This document shows, in pieces, positions 22,701 to 34,400 of a stretch of 51,570 bases of DNA. Both the position numbers and the translations under genes were made by a program. Numbering within the stretch: the stretch's first letter is position 1; the number at the start of each line of letters is the position of its first letter. Source of the DNA: Beroe ovata (lineage: Eukaryota; Ctenophora; Nuda; Beroida; Beroidae); the NCBI GenBank assembly GCA_946803715.1, contig CAMPET010000009.1:261990-313559 (forward strand), given 5' to 3'. Below the pieces are notes generated by a model. It searched no databases and was not told where the DNA came from. It was given only the letters and a program-made list of their open reading frames with translations.

Positions 22701-23140
22701 CAAGAAGAAGCAGCAACGTTCCTCGTCTGATTCTGAGAACAGTTCGTTAGTACGAAAACACAAGCGTAGGGGACACAAGCGTCGGGCGAGCAGCTCTTCT
22801 GATGCCTCTTCTCCCTCGTCAAGTGATGATGAGGTAAGGAAAGGGGGGGAGAGATGACATAATTCTGGTCTCCCCAGTGATTCTTAGCAGTTAAATAACT
22901 AACTTGGTAACTTGGTGTTGTTTATCTGCCATCAAATACCCGACCGAATTTTAACGCTGACACATTCACAATCTTCCTCCTGTTCAGGCCGCAAGGGAAG
23001 AAGCAAGGAAGAGAAAACATGAAGAAAAGAAGAAGCAGCAACTCAAGGAGAAGATTCGGCAACTAGAAAAGGGGAAGGAAAAGAGCAAGAAAGATAAACT
23101 ATTAAGAGATTCCGCCAGCAAACATGGCAAAGTCAGATAA
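19736..23140 (+). CDS. CCNL1: Cyclin L, CDK11/CDK13-type partner with RS-like tail
   Basis: Regulatory subunit of CDK11 and relatives in transcription and pre-mRNA splicing (nuclear speckles). Seven exons: 19736-19870, 20104-20250, 20415-20524, 21097-21181, 21981-22187, 22267-22833 and 22988-23140; all phases agree, 467 aa (human L1 526). Start at 19736 or the in-frame ATG at 19742. Family blocks: [74 protein letters not shown] and [14 protein letters not shown]: two cyclin boxes. From ~residue 320 the chain is basic and Ser-rich ([28 protein letters not shown]), an RS-like splicing domain, then a Lys/Glu helix ending GKVR. Intron 4 (~800 bp) holds hairpins and a TA-flanked element. Part of the last exon is repeated after an N at 23346. 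Confidence 0.95.
21221..21363. repeat. Two inverted repeats in cyclin L intron 4
   Basis: AATGATTTAG pairs with CTAAATCATT (21221-21255), and GGAAATTGCTCGG pairs with CCGAGCAATTTCC (about 21269-21363). Confidence 0.8.
21444..21943. mobile_element. TA-flanked inverted-repeat element in cyclin L intron 4
   Basis: About 500 bp. The left end TA-GTTTTAGTTTGGTTTAGTGTG is mirrored by CACACTAAACCAAACTAGAAC-TA on the right; ends match over ~35 bp with a few differences. TA on each side suggests a Tc1/mariner-type target. A second inverted pair (GTAAAACC/GGTTTTAC) and a CpG-rich stretch (21786-21832) lie inside. No transposase frame. Confidence 0.75.
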
Positions 23141-23597
23141 CACCTGTTTTCAACTGTTTTTAGGTTTCTCGCATCAGGCAGTTCTCACAAAATCAGTATA
23201 ATAACGAAGGATGGGCAATTCTAGAGTATCGGTTGTAAGAGTGCCCGTCAGATAAGCTTGTTACCTTTGATAATAATGTCCCCTATTTGCCTAAACATTA
23301 ATTTTTTCCAAAACCAAATAAGATTTGGGTGTTGTTGTCCGCAGCNGATTCGGCAACTAGAAAAGGGGAAGGAAAAGAGTAAGAAAGATAAACTATTAAG
23401 AGAATCCGCCAGCAAACACGGCAAAGTCAGATAACACCTGTTTTCAACTGTTTTTAGGTTTCTCGCATCAGGCAGCTCTCACAAAATCAGTATAATAATG
23501 AAGGATGGGCAATTCTAGGGTATCGGTTGTAAGAGTGCCCGTCAGATAAGCTTGTTACCTTTGATAATGATGTCCCCTATTTGCCTAAACATTAATA
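23058..23597. other. Tandem copy of the cyclin L 3' end across a single-N join
   Basis: From 23347 the sequence repeats 23055 onward (end of last exon, stop codon and ~150 bp of 3' flank) with only scattered substitutions. The copy lacks the first part of the exon and abuts the N at 23346. Probably an unmerged allele end; if real, it would be a 3' UTR duplication. Confidence 0.8.
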
Positions 23598-23861
23598 AAA
23601 AGGAGCAGTTTTCTTGGGGAATGAAGTCCCTCTAATATATTAAAAACGTGGCCCGTTGTTAGAGAACCCGTGTTATGATAAAATGAGAAGAGTGAAAATA
23701 ACCCAATTTCGAGTACTAGCAAGTATTATTTATAAGAAAACGGTTTGTAAGCAGTGGAAAAGGATCGCTGTGCTGTTCAGTCGTGAGGTGAATCATGATT
23801 TTCTCTCTGATTTTAACGCTTAAGGAAGACTTTCCCTTGACCACCTAAGAAATCCACTTGT

Positions 23862-23920
23862 TTCTCGCGCGCGCGCCTTCACCAAAACGGGGCGCGCGCT
23901 CGGGAAGCAGATAAAATCTG
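23862..23920. repeat. CpG-rich palindromic repeat, short copy
   Basis: 'tgtttctcgcgcgcgcgccttcacc' followed by 'ggggcgcgcgctcgg', then 'aaaatctgaca', as at the edges of the related clusters. Confidence 0.7.
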
Positions 23921-23941
23921 ACAAGGCCAAGGTAAGTGATC

Positions 23942-24017
23942 TTGTAGGATTTTACCCTACCGTCGGCGCCGCGCAATTATCATTCCGCCCGACAAGGGTA
24001 GGGTGAAATCCTACAAG
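23942..24017. mobile_element. MITE copy 3, short form
   Basis: 76 bp. Begins TTGTAGGATTTTACCCTACC and ends GGGTAGGGTGAAATCCTACA-AG. Flanks are AAGTGATC (23934-23941) and GAGTGATC (24018-24025), 7 of 8 identical. The core is shortened relative to the copies at 7671 and 8186. Confidence 0.88.
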
Positions 24018-24025
24018 GAGTGATC

Positions 24026-26406
24026 CTTCATGATTGCCAGGGGTGGAACCGTACCCACCAGCCAGGGAGTAATCTCGCCTGGATACGATAGGCCCTGCTG
24101 TGTATACCATCTACTGTGTGCAGGCGAGGAGTAATCCCACAGGCAGTGTTCAGCGGCGCGCTCAAGAGATAGAAATGTCGATCACATGCGCGCCAACTCA
24201 TCACACCGAGAAAGCGTTCGTCAGCTAGTAGTTATAGCGCAACCACGAGGTCTGTGATGTTCTGCGGCGCAATAAATCAGACATTCTCGACAAAATGAAA
24301 CACCCATGATTGAAATTCCTCACAAGTCGATGCTCTGTGATGATAAAACGGACAATTCAAATATCACGTACACCAAAGATCCAATACAGAACCCGTCAAG
24401 ATATTCACATTTCATGTCTTCTAGCAAATGGAGCTATAGTAATTTGTATGATGGTAAACCTTGTTTTGACTACGAAAACATAACCTTCGAAAGTGCTTCA
24501 TCAAATAACATAATTATTTATGGTACTTATCATAACTTTCTAAATTTGTAAACAGGTAGCCGACCAAATTTGTTATTCCTTGTTCGAGTAATACATAGAA
24601 GCAATTGAAATTTGATTCTAAAATCGGGACTCCAGATCATTTCTATAACTGCTGAGAGGTGCCAGAGCAACGAATATCCACCGATTGGAATAGGAGGATG
24701 ACTTTTGGATAAATCCTGCCGTTTTGGTTTCGGTGGTTCCACAAATTAGTTTTGGCTTGGTTATTCTTCAATTCTTTATGAGAAAGTGAGAACGGTATTT
24801 TGGGAAAAGTGTCAAAACTTTCCTTTCCATCACGTGACATCGACTGACCAATGAGAGCCGAGATTGAAAACCGAGGTCACGTGATCTAGAATAGAGACCC
24901 TTCACCAAAAGTACCGTTCTGAAGCTACCCGCTCACATGCGCTTCGATAACAAAAAAGAGGAGTAGGGATGCTAAAAAACAAAATGGGAGATAAAAAATC
25001 GTATACAAAGGTATAGGAAACAGCCAACTATGCATGATGTATACATCACAATGTATACACTATTATACATGTAAACATCACAATGTAAACATGTGCACAA
25101 TAAATACATGTAATGTATAACTAATAGCGTGTTATTTCCGTGTGAATTTTTACTTCAGATGGACTTTCTCCAATTATCCATGTTTCATGACTTGTGATGA
25201 TCCTATATTTCGCTATCGTACCCTGTACACGAGCCCGTATGGCTTGTAATATAATTACTCGTACACACACACANNNNNNNNNNNNNNNNNNNNNNNNNNN
25301 NNNNNNNNNNNNNNNNNNNNNNNNACACACACACACTCACTCACACACACACACATACACACACGCATACACACACACACACACACACACACAATACGGA
25401 TGTGCGTGTAAGAATAGCTAGCTATGTACTTGATGTACTTGGCATATTTAATGGCCTGTTGAAAGCTAGTCCTGCATAACATAGCGCTGATGCGCAACAA
25501 TGTTAGGGGAGGAGTCTGTGAAATCCGCCTTGCCTTATAAGGTATAATTAGGAGATCCAAGATCGCAAAGGTGGTCGTATCGCAAGCTGTGAATTCACGT
25601 ACGGAAATAACTCACTATGTTAGTAGAAAAGTTAATAAATATAGTCCAGCGGGTTTCGCAAACTTCAATAACACAATTTTGAAGATATAAAGAGGTTGAA
25701 TTGTAGAAAATTGAAAAAATGGACATATGGGGATCAAACTTAGTTATTAAACTAGGAACCTAGTATCTTCTTGATAAAGCATCCCAAAATATATCCGCTG
25801 GAAATCAGTTAACCATGAAAATCGAGAAATCTTTCTTGATCTTGTGTGCATATATATGTGAGTGTGTGTGTGATCGTGTGCGTATGTGTGTGTATGTCTG
25901 TGCGCATATATATGTGCGTGTGTGTAAGTGTGTGCGTGTGTATGTATGTGTGTGTGCGTGTATGTGTATGTGAGTGTGTGTGTGTACGTGTGAATTGTAA
26001 ATTTTGACGTCCTGTAAATTCACACATGAGTATGGCAAGCAGATTTCGACATCTTAATTCCGAGTATTTATGTCGCCATGGATTTAAAGAGACAAAAGAT
26101 TGATCGACTAAATGTCAAAACTGTGGAAAGCTATTTTCCTAAATATAAGAACAATTTTGCTAGCAATTCAACAACTTGAAAAATTATAAAGCTTCGAATT
26201 CAAATATATACACAAATTATAATTTCAGCTAGAACCTTTCTACCCCTAACCATCAACAAATATATATATATCATCATACGCAAGTGATTTATGAGACATT
26301 GATAAAGATAGAGTAACGCATACATCCCAAGATATTATATCAGATAAAAGAGGCTCCAGGATTCAATTAACAACTATTATAATAACGGTCGGAAACATAA
26401 TATGAT
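24026..26406. other. Gene-poor region with gap and AC/GT repeats
   Basis: A plus-strand frame at 24306-24551 (81 codons) has no splice context or homology that I can see. 25026-25100 has repeats of 'acatcacaatgtaaac' type. 25262-25394 is (AC)n broken by a 51-N gap at 25274-25324, and 25855-25990 is TG-rich. I see no supported gene. Confidence 0.7.
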
Positions 26407-29400
26407 TCACTCGGTTTTCCAGCTATGCTCATCGAGGCCCTGGTCCAAGCTTAACGGACCCCATATGCCATCCCAACTGGTTTCAGGATCACCCGGTCCA
26501 GAGTCTGAGGTGAAGAGCGATTGGAAGCGGGATGTTTGCCGACTACCAGACAACAGATTCAGATTAGGGAAGGGATTAGCGTTTGGAGCAAACCAATCGT
26601 CCACCGTGGTGGGTGGGTATGCAGGAAATGCGGATGAGGGCTGGGGTTTTGGGAGCGGATTTATCTGTGCTCCGATAGGCTGAGCAGTCCAGGGAGGTGT
26701 TGCTTGGTGATAGAGTGGTGCTGATAATTTGAGATTCTTCCTCTTCTGTTCTTCCTGTACTGCCTCAACGAATTTCTGCTCCATTTGCGGATCAGGGACT
26801 TCGGTTTCTGGGACAGTGTCTTCCACAGCAGCTGAACCGATTGGAGCAACACTTAACTTATTGGATAATCTGTACTTTGATTCCGTTATTGATGGCATAC
26901 CGTTAAGTGAGTGGGTTCTCTTAGGTTCTGGCTTCACAATATTGACATCCTTAGGCTTCTTTATTTCTACACTCTCCTTAATTATGGGTTGCTCTTTTAT
27001 TCGAGGCTTCACTAAATTAGTCATCTTCTGTGGTTTTGGTTGAGGGGCCTCACTCTTAGGACTATCAGGTTTTGAGGATGACAATTTTTTCTTTTTAGGA
27101 ACATCCTTTATCATTATCGGAGCAGGCTTTTCATGTTTTACTATGGGATGAACGACATTTTCTTTGGTTTTCGAGGACTCTTTCTTCTTTTTCGACCTGA
27201 CAACCGGCATTATAGGTTCCACAGGCTTACTCACAACTGGGGGAACTGACCTTTCAGTTTTCTTGTGCGGTTTCTTTGGTGAAATTGTATTTAAAGATGG
27301 ATCAGACACCTTCTTTATTATAACAGGTTTGAGGTTTGGTTGACTTACAACCACCGGCTGGCTGAAGAAAATGTAACTTTGAACAAACACCACTACTATC
27401 GTACACAGTGCACCAGTGACTAACAGGAACCTGAATGAAACTTCCCAGATTGGTCGCTCTATTTTCTCAGAACAAACTTCGAGAAAATGCGCCGGCACCT
27501 TGGTTATGATTGGTATTTCGAGTACGTCTCCAGCAATTGGGACAATAGAGAGTCTGTATTCTTTGTAGGAATAATGGAAATTCGCGACAAAATTGATTTT
27601 AATGGAGTGTGTAGCAAAAGGAGCGAGCTCAAACTGCTCACAATTGGCGATGGTTATCCCATATGCTGAACAAGAAATCCCATTGATCTGTATATCCCTC
27701 ACTTTGGACACGAAATCCCCGATATTTGTTAATGTGAAAGATCTATTCACATTGAAATAGCCTGCGGATTTTGAGCCTTCCTCCAAATGATGGCACTCTG
27801 AAAGTAAGGTTTCCTGCATGCTTAGTGTGAGCTGTTTCTTATTTTCAAAGATAAGCTCCCCTTTGGCTGCACTAGCGCTGAACAGGAGTGGCTCGAAGAG
27901 AGTTAAATTGTTCCTGATGACTAGGATGTTCTTATGAACACCCACAAAAGTTGGTGAAAACTCTATGGTAAATGCCCTTTCTTCACTTGGTTGAAGAACA
28001 AACGATTTAACTTTCCGTGAAACATCATTCCCATTGAAAAACCTATCAAAAACATCAGTTGAAGTATCAGTGAGGTGGTAAGCATCATCAATGTCGACAG
28101 CTTCTTGCCTCATTCCCAAGATGTCTATCAATGCCCTGGAGTGAGGATAGCTACTGATGAAAAAAGCCTCCATATGGACAGGAATTGATGAGGGATTTGC
28201 TACCGTAACGACGGAAACAGAGCTATCCTTTATATGGGTGACTGGGAATGAGTCATACGATTTAACAAATTTTGGCCAAGTCAGTCCAATATCAACAAAT
28301 ATTGGCGTGCTATCGGAAAAACTGGATTTAACAGTGCCATGAATAGTGAGCTTATCATTTCCAGTCTTTTGCAAACTGTTCCATTTCCCTTTCAAGTGTT
28401 TGAACAACTTTAATTCATAATCGACTTGGTCTGTATTCAACCTCGAACCTTTGATGTACTCTTTCTGTTTTTTCATGTCATGAACCATGAGATAGGAAAA
28501 CTGGGGTTCTTTTGAAGGTATGAATTTAATCTTCCCAACTTCCATGGTAGATAGCGCTTGCAATGAAATAGCTTCACAGCTCTTAGTCAAACTGAACATG
28601 GAACCACAATCTAACGTGATGTCATCAATCGGGAAGGTCTCATTGAATGTGTTGGTTATCATAAGGGTGATGGGATCAGTCTTTCCAGGAAAAATCTCAC
28701 TGTAATCAAGATGGGATGTCAGAAGCTGCCCTTCAAGTGTTCTAAATGTTAGCGGTAGCTGCAAGAAATCGTAGTTTGTCTCAATGACAAAGAAACCTGA
28801 CACATTATGTGTCATCGAGGGTGTTGTTATAGTGACGTTGATGTCAATATAATCATTAGGATTGAGTTCCACTAATTGGTGCTGCACGGCATCCTCCTTT
28901 TCATACTTGATCATCTGTTTCTGATCAGATCTCCAGAGTTGGGTATAATAACCATCGCAGAAAGGTACATTTGTAAAATAGTACAATAACTGAACTTTTA
29001 TTGGATTCTTGTTATGCAACCTCACTCTTTTGTACCTTGTTTGGTTATAACCTAACAATTCAAAGTTCAGGACGTTAAGTGGCTGTCCATTGATAGTCAT
29101 CTCAACATCTCCATTATAGACATGAATCGGATACTCCTTATCAAACAGATTAGTTTCAACCTTTAACAGAAAGTCCTTGGTAAACTTCTGGCCCTGACGT
29201 TTCAGAGAAAACTTTGCAAACTCAGCAGTTTCACCAGAACCGACAACAAGGGGCAGTTTTACATCTTCTATCAGGAATTCCTCTTTAAATGGGTCGAAAT
29301 TAATGTGCTTGACAGCAATTGGCACATCATAGGTATTGGTGAACATCATTCCCTTGACATAAAGCCGGGGCAATATCTCCCCAGAGTAAAAACCATCTTC

Positions 29401-30495
29401 AAAACCGGATAACTCAAACGTTCCTGAGTACACATTAGCAGAAAAGGGGACGTTGAGTGTGTTTATCCTACAACTACTGAATTTTATGCTGATATTTCCT
29501 GTATACCTGCTCTCAAATTCATCAGCCAGAGCTGGGAGCTTTGATGGTTCAATGGCGACATCAACGACTTTTTGGAACAATCCTCTATGCGATTGATGCA
29601 GAGAGTCTCTAACAGTAGTTATAGAGATACCATTTTCGTGGAGAACAGTATTTGAAACAGATATTGAGAACAGTTTAGTGCTGCAGTTGTAGGTTGATAG
29701 CAGATAAATCCCAACAACCCTGGGAGGACTTGTTCTGGACATACTCCCAAAGTCTATTTTCGCCGGCATCGCAAAGATATCTGGCGATGAAATCAACTGG
29801 ACGTCCACAGGCAGTTTTATTTCCGGCGCATCCTCTAACTTTACCGTCATGTATGATAAATGATTGTATGCCGTGTCTGATAAAAGATTTAATCGGACAA
29901 TAGGCTTCGTTTCATATGGAGCAATAAACCAGGATGATGCTTCATTGAGAGGTGGAACTAGGTCTAAGTTACCACCACTCACATAAATTTCGTTGACCTT
30001 CAATTCTTTCCCATACGGATTATAGATACTTATTGTAGGTGAAAAGGCTACTGAGGTGGGCCATTTCACACCAGTTAATGGCATTAATTTATAAGGGTTT
30101 TCCGTCCCAGTCCCACTAACACTGATGTTAAATACATGTGTAGGCACTGATTGACTAGATGAAACGTAGACAAACAGCTGGAAGGAGTCTGTTGCATCTC
30201 CCAGTGCGTGAGGTAAAAACATGACAACTAGTTCGTACTTGTGGCCATTTTTCAGTTCCACAGCCTCAGCTGGTGCTATACCTGGCTGAAACACGCCCCT
30301 GACATCGAAAACCGCTGTCAGGGTAACATCTTGATCAGCAGTGTTGTGGATGGAGATGTTGCGAGAGGTAAGATATCCAATATGACAAGGACCAAAGTCG
30401 AGGAGTTGGGGCTCGATGAAGATTGAGGGAACTGTTGAGGAGAAGAGGACTTTGGAGGAAAATAGCATGACGAGGAAAAGAGGGCGGAGCGACAT
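26407..30495 (-). CDS. TMEM131: TMEM131, secretory-cargo membrane protein
   Basis: Type I ER membrane protein that in animals helps procollagen secretion: the luminal part has a PapD-like domain that meets collagen, and the cytosolic tail contacts TRAPPC8. One uninterrupted 4.1-kb exon, 1362 aa. The N-terminal signal peptide is MSLRPLFLVMLFSSKVLFSS. The PapD-L region starts IFIEPQLLDFGPCHIGY and includes SVSGTGTENPYKLMPL and YVSGGNLDLVPP, close to the vertebrate 'PNPYRLRP' and 'YSSGGDLHLELP' blocks. The membrane span is near residues 1020-1045 (FLLVTGALCTIVVVFVQSYI). The tail is Lys/Pro-rich with low complexity and ends in a Trp-containing segment (DDWFAPNANPFP, ETSWDGIWGPL), as TMEM131 tails do. 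Vertebrate TMEM131 genes have dozens of introns, so the intronless form is unusual. Confidence 0.93.
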   Translation of the reverse strand: MSLRPLFLVMLFSSKVLFSSTVPSIFIEPQLLDFGPCHIGYLTSRNISIHNTADQDVTLTAVFDVRGVFQPGIAPAEAVELKNGHKYELVVMFLPHALGDATDSFQLFVYVSSSQSVPTHVFNISVSGTGTENPYKLMPLTGVKWPTSVAFSPTISIYNPYGKELKVNEIYVSGGNLDLVPPLNEASSWFIAPYETKPIVRLNLLSDTAYNHLSYMTVKLEDAPEIKLPVDVQLISSPDIFAMPAKIDFGSMSRTSPPRVVGIYLLSTYNCSTKLFSISVSNTVLHENGISITTVRDSLHQSHRGLFQKVVDVAIEPSKLPALADEFESRYTGNISIKFSSCRINTLNVPFSANVYSGTFELSGFEDGFYSGEILPRLYVKGMMFTNTYDVPIAVKHINFDPFKEEFLIEDVKLPLVVGSGETAEFAKFSLKRQGQKFTKDFLLKVETNLFDKEYPIHVYNGDVEMTINGQPLNVLNFELLGYNQTRYKRVRLHNKNPIKVQLLYYFTNVPFCDGYYTQLWRSDQKQMIKYEKEDAVQHQLVELNPNDYIDINVTITTPSMTHNVSGFFVIETNYDFLQLPLTFRTLEGQLLTSHLDYSEIFPGKTDPITLMITNTFNETFPIDDITLDCGSMFSLTKSCEAISLQALSTMEVGKIKFIPSKEPQFSYLMVHDMKKQKEYIKGSRLNTDQVDYELKLFKHLKGKWNSLQKTGNDKLTIHGTVKSSFSDSTPIFVDIGLTWPKFVKSYDSFPVTHIKDSSVSVVTVANPSSIPVHMEAFFISSYPHSRALIDILGMRQEAVDIDDAYHLTDTSTDVFDRFFNGNDVSRKVKSFVLQPSEERAFTIEFSPTFVGVHKNILVIRNNLTLFEPLLFSASAAKGELIFENKKQLTLSMQETLLSECHHLEEGSKSAGYFNVNRSFTLTNIGDFVSKVRDIQINGISCSAYGITIANCEQFELAPFATHSIKINFVANFHYSYKEYRLSIVPIAGDVLEIPIITKVPAHFLEVCSEKIERPIWEVSFRFLLVTGALCTIVVVFVQSYIFFSQPVVVSQPNLKPVIIKKVSDPSLNTISPKKPHKKTERSVPPVVSKPVEPIMPVVRSKKKKESSKTKENVVHPIVKHEKPAPIMIKDVPKKKKLSSSKPDSPKSEAPQPKPQKMTNLVKPRIKEQPIIKESVEIKKPKDVNIVKPEPKRTHSLNGMPSITESKYRLSNKLSVAPIGSAAVEDTVPETEVPDPQMEQKFVEAVQEEQKRKNLKLSAPLYHQATPPWTAQPIGAQINPLPKPQPSSAFPAYPPTTVDDWFAPNANPFPNLNLLSGSRQTSRFQSLFTSDSGPGDPETSWDGIWGPLSLDQGLDEHSWKTE

Positions 30496-30499
30496 AATG

Positions 30500-30605
30500 C
30501 TATGGGGATAGAGATAGGTTAGTGAGCAGTGTCATAATAATGCAGCCTGTAGTCATGGGGATAGAGATGGGTTTACCACAGTGAGTTTACCATAGTGATA
30601 TACAG
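30500..30605. repeat. Short duplication in the TMEM131 upstream region
   Basis: 'tggggatagagat.ggtt' occurs twice (30505 and 30557), and 'taccacagtga/taccatagtga' follows. Possibly 5' UTR or promoter. Confidence 0.6.
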
Positions 30606-31357
30606 TGGTAATATCAAATACGTGGACAGATAGAGGTGTTCAATGCAAAATGAAATAGAATGTCTTTCTTAGAAAAAGTAGTAATATTTATTTCAATCAA
30701 CCATTTTGAGATGCATTGACGTCACAACAAACAATAGTCAAATTCTAAAATCTGCTTTAAATGAAAAGCTTCAATAAAGTTAGCGAACAAACCAATACAT
30801 TTTGGTCAAATGATTTTACAAACAAAACATGAACTGTATGTAACAGTGCAAATCAAACAGAAATAGGAAAAAGCCTCCAACAGTTCGAAAAAAAAAACAT
30901 GATTAATGATTATTGTTATTATAGGTATATCACAGTATGCAACTTTGGGCATTAAAGATAAGCTTTTAATTAACTCGATTAAACAGATTATGACAGTTGA
31001 AAAATGAGATTGGGAGAGCCCTAAAATATAATAAGTTTGCAGGGGAAAAATGCAATTAAAATGCGCACGACTTGCACGATGAATCTGGCTCCATTGCATA
31101 ATCTAACAAGGGGGAGAGGAGGAACAACTCAAACGAATAAATTTGATGAAAACGTGAGCTAACCCCCAAAATGAGAAATTCAGGATGAAAGGATTAAAGA
31201 GTGAAACCACTATGAATAACAAACCTATTCTTCTAGCATAAAGGAATACCTAGATGTGAATGGTATCGATATCAACAAGATCATATTGCCCCCCTAAAGA
31301 CTATAACCACATCTCAAGAATCGCAAAATTCGTCAATCTTCCATTCACACTGCTCTC

Positions 31358-31374
31358 ATGTGTGTGTGTGTGTG

Positions 31375-31416
<42 letters not shown>

Positions 31417-31475
31417 GTGTGTGTGACGTGTGTTTGTGTGTTTGTGTGCGTGTATGTGGGGGTGTTAGGGTGTCT
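31358..31475. repeat. Compound GT/CT microsatellite
   Basis: (GT)n, then (CT)n, then (GT)n. The open frames across it are repeat artefacts. Confidence 0.95.
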
Positions 31476-34400
31476 CTGTAGTGTATGTGTGCAAAACTGC
31501 GTGACAATTCGGTCGCAAAGTCTTAGTCAGAATTGGGCGATGTTACGGTGGCAGAAAACCCAAATCAAAAAGTTAGAATGCGCGGTCAGTGCTCACTGAG
31601 ACTTTATCGAAGTACAAATCGACACCAAAGTAGAAATACCAGTGATTAATCGGTGGGGAAGAAATATTTTTGGCAACGAAGGCAGTAAGGCACCAGTTTT
31701 GCTGTACTAAAAATAGCTCAACAGCAATCTTAACAGGTAATGGTTTAGTGGTTACTACTGTAACAGGTGACTACCAATACCGATTTGAATAGTCAAACTG
31801 TTCTCCTGTTTTTGGTGAGGACATCTTTTGAGGAAAATAGTGAACTCTCTAAGGAATTGTCTTAGGAACTCTCTGAGGAATTGTCTTAGGCTATTATAAG
31901 CCGAGCAAAGTGCATAATTATACTGCAAAAAACTTCCACATTAAGAAATAAATTCGATACAGCATTTGGACATGGTGCTCTTATGTCTTTGAAACCAAGC
32001 CCAAGGTTGAGAATGTGTAAGACACCAGCTCATCAAAAAGCAGTGGCAACGTCAGGTCGTTAGTATTATCATCCGGGATAAAGCATCTTCCTGAATTATG
32101 TTGTTATGCAGCCATGTGAAATTTTCCTGCAGAACTCGTGATAGGTATGGGCCTTTGCTCAGTGCTACTCCACATACAAGGGAGATCCCATAGCAAGAGA
32201 GCACACTGAAAAGGAATGAACCGGCGTGTTATACCTAGCTACATAATATGTTATACAACAGGTAAATTACCTATGTGATTACCTATGTGATTACCTATGT
32301 GATTATGGATGTTTGTTCCTTTAGGATTTTAGGCATGATGTACTCAGTAAACCTTATTGACTGACAAACTACACTAATTATTACAGAGTCCAAAGCTCTT
32401 GAGTGTTCATTGAGCCTCAATATTCCTCAATCAAATATGATGATAGGTTCACCCAATGATCGACAATAATGATATGAATGGTCATTTATAGTAATCAAAT
32501 TGAATGTAATGAATACCCCTAATTCATGTTACCCCAGCGTGGGAAGACCTTAGGTGAGCTGAAATAAACTGTTATTTGTAAGAGCACAGCTTAAGGATTA
32601 GGTATCGGCTAAACAGTGACAAAAAGTGGGCATTCAGAGAAACTCCCTTACATTTAAAATCGATACCTACTGAGCTTTCTACCGTTGCTAACGTTAAGTT
32701 TCTTACTGAATACTGACAAAGAGAGATCAGATAACTTGATAAACTATGTAAGAATTCCGAAATGTCCTAAGCAAGGAACCACTTATTATAGACAAGTTCG
32801 GCGTGATTTAATTCGCAGGACTGGAACCTTCGTAACTTTTAAAATCAATGTTTTTACACTGGAAATGAAATTAAAGGTGCTAAGGCCTAGGTCACCTGAT
32901 ATATTAATAATAATATTGGGTACCTACAACCTACCATGATATCACAAAATACATGGGAGTGGAGTTATTTCTTTCATTGAATTGGGAAAAATATATACAG
33001 GGTGTGCCAAAATAAAGGCAACAAAAGTAGACATTCATAACTCAGCTTCTCGATGAAGTTCAACATATTTGTTGAGCAATGAATTCGGTCATGCAGCGAC
33101 AACATCCTCTATGTCATTTTCTCACATACTACAGAAGTAACCGCCGGATGAAACAATGAAACTCGCAGCCTAGAGAAGCACTCATAAACTCACCTCATGG
33201 AATAGATTGAAGTGAGCTATGTAACTCTATATGAGGTTCATCATAAATTCTCAAGACTCTTTTCATATACTCTACTACATATGCACCTATATGTTCAATA
33301 GGTACATATTTATACAGTGTAGTATAATAATATACACATGATACAGATTACAGAAATAGGATTTAATAAAATGAATACGATAAGAGCTGTAGGAGAAGAC
33401 CAGTAACCTCACAGAACAATGTGGTAGTGATGTAAACACCCCTCACTATGCTTAGACATGTGGCCCATGATACTGGTAAAGCGCAAGTGTAACGAGTATA
33501 ATATGAAGCTGGTCCATTCGATGACAACTAACAGTCTGTTACCTACTCTGTGTAGTAAAAGAGTAGGTATCATGAAAAGGTGAATACGCCACTTGTGACT
33601 TGTTATTATGCAGTATGATTATGCACAAGTTCGTTGGTATGCAATGTTATGCGCACACCTTGCAGCAGGTATGATTGAATGCGATGCTGGCGTCTGATCA
33701 ATGCCGTCCAACTAATCAACCCACTCTGAGAGAAGGATTTGTGTGGAATGTGTATGTGTATGTGTGTATGTGTATGTGTGTATGTGTGGATGTGTGTTTC
33801 TTTGGACGTGTTTCTGTGTGTTTCTGTGGATGTGTTCCTGTGTGCCCGTGTACTGTGCATGTGTGAGTGTAGGTATATTGTACTGTATAGCTGTATACTG
33901 TACTGTATTGCTGTATACTGTACTGTATAGCTGTATACTGTAGTTTATAGCTGTATACTGTTAGTTGTGACCTGTGTCCACTGTCCTGTATATACGAAAT
34001 GTATCCCAGCAGTATCAGCAACGCGTCTATCGTTTTCTCTGAACTGACACTTCAGGAACGTGATAGAATGTTTCTGTTTATACATCGAGAATATTATACC
34101 TAATTTAGGTGACAAAGTCAAATGATAATGAAAAAGGGTTCAGTTCAAAGTCAAATTATCTTGGAATTAGAGTGTCAAGAATTTAATTAGCTGTAACTGA
34201 CATTCAGGCATTAGAGATGCAGTGATGGTTGGTACAATTAAGATGACTGCTTTCAATCGAGTTTAATTTCTAGCAAGTCAATGTGTAAATTGATGGCACA
34301 CACAAAATACGGTAGAGTTATAATAACAACAAATGAACCTAAATAACAACAAATGAACATATATCCTTCGCCTCCACCCCTCCTTAGCTCACAGTGATGT

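Noticed and set aside
24306-24551. Plus-strand 81-codon frame
   Set aside because: No homology, no splice sites, isolated between repeats.
25121-25560. Frames across the 51-N gap
   Set aside because: Translated Ns and AC/GT repeat.
30806-31099. 97-codon minus frame with hydrophobic runs
   Set aside because: AT-rich chance frame; no start context, no neighbours.
33606-34021. Thr-His and Tyr-rich frames near 33.8 kb
   Set aside because: Derived from TG-rich DNA and the 20-bp tandem array.
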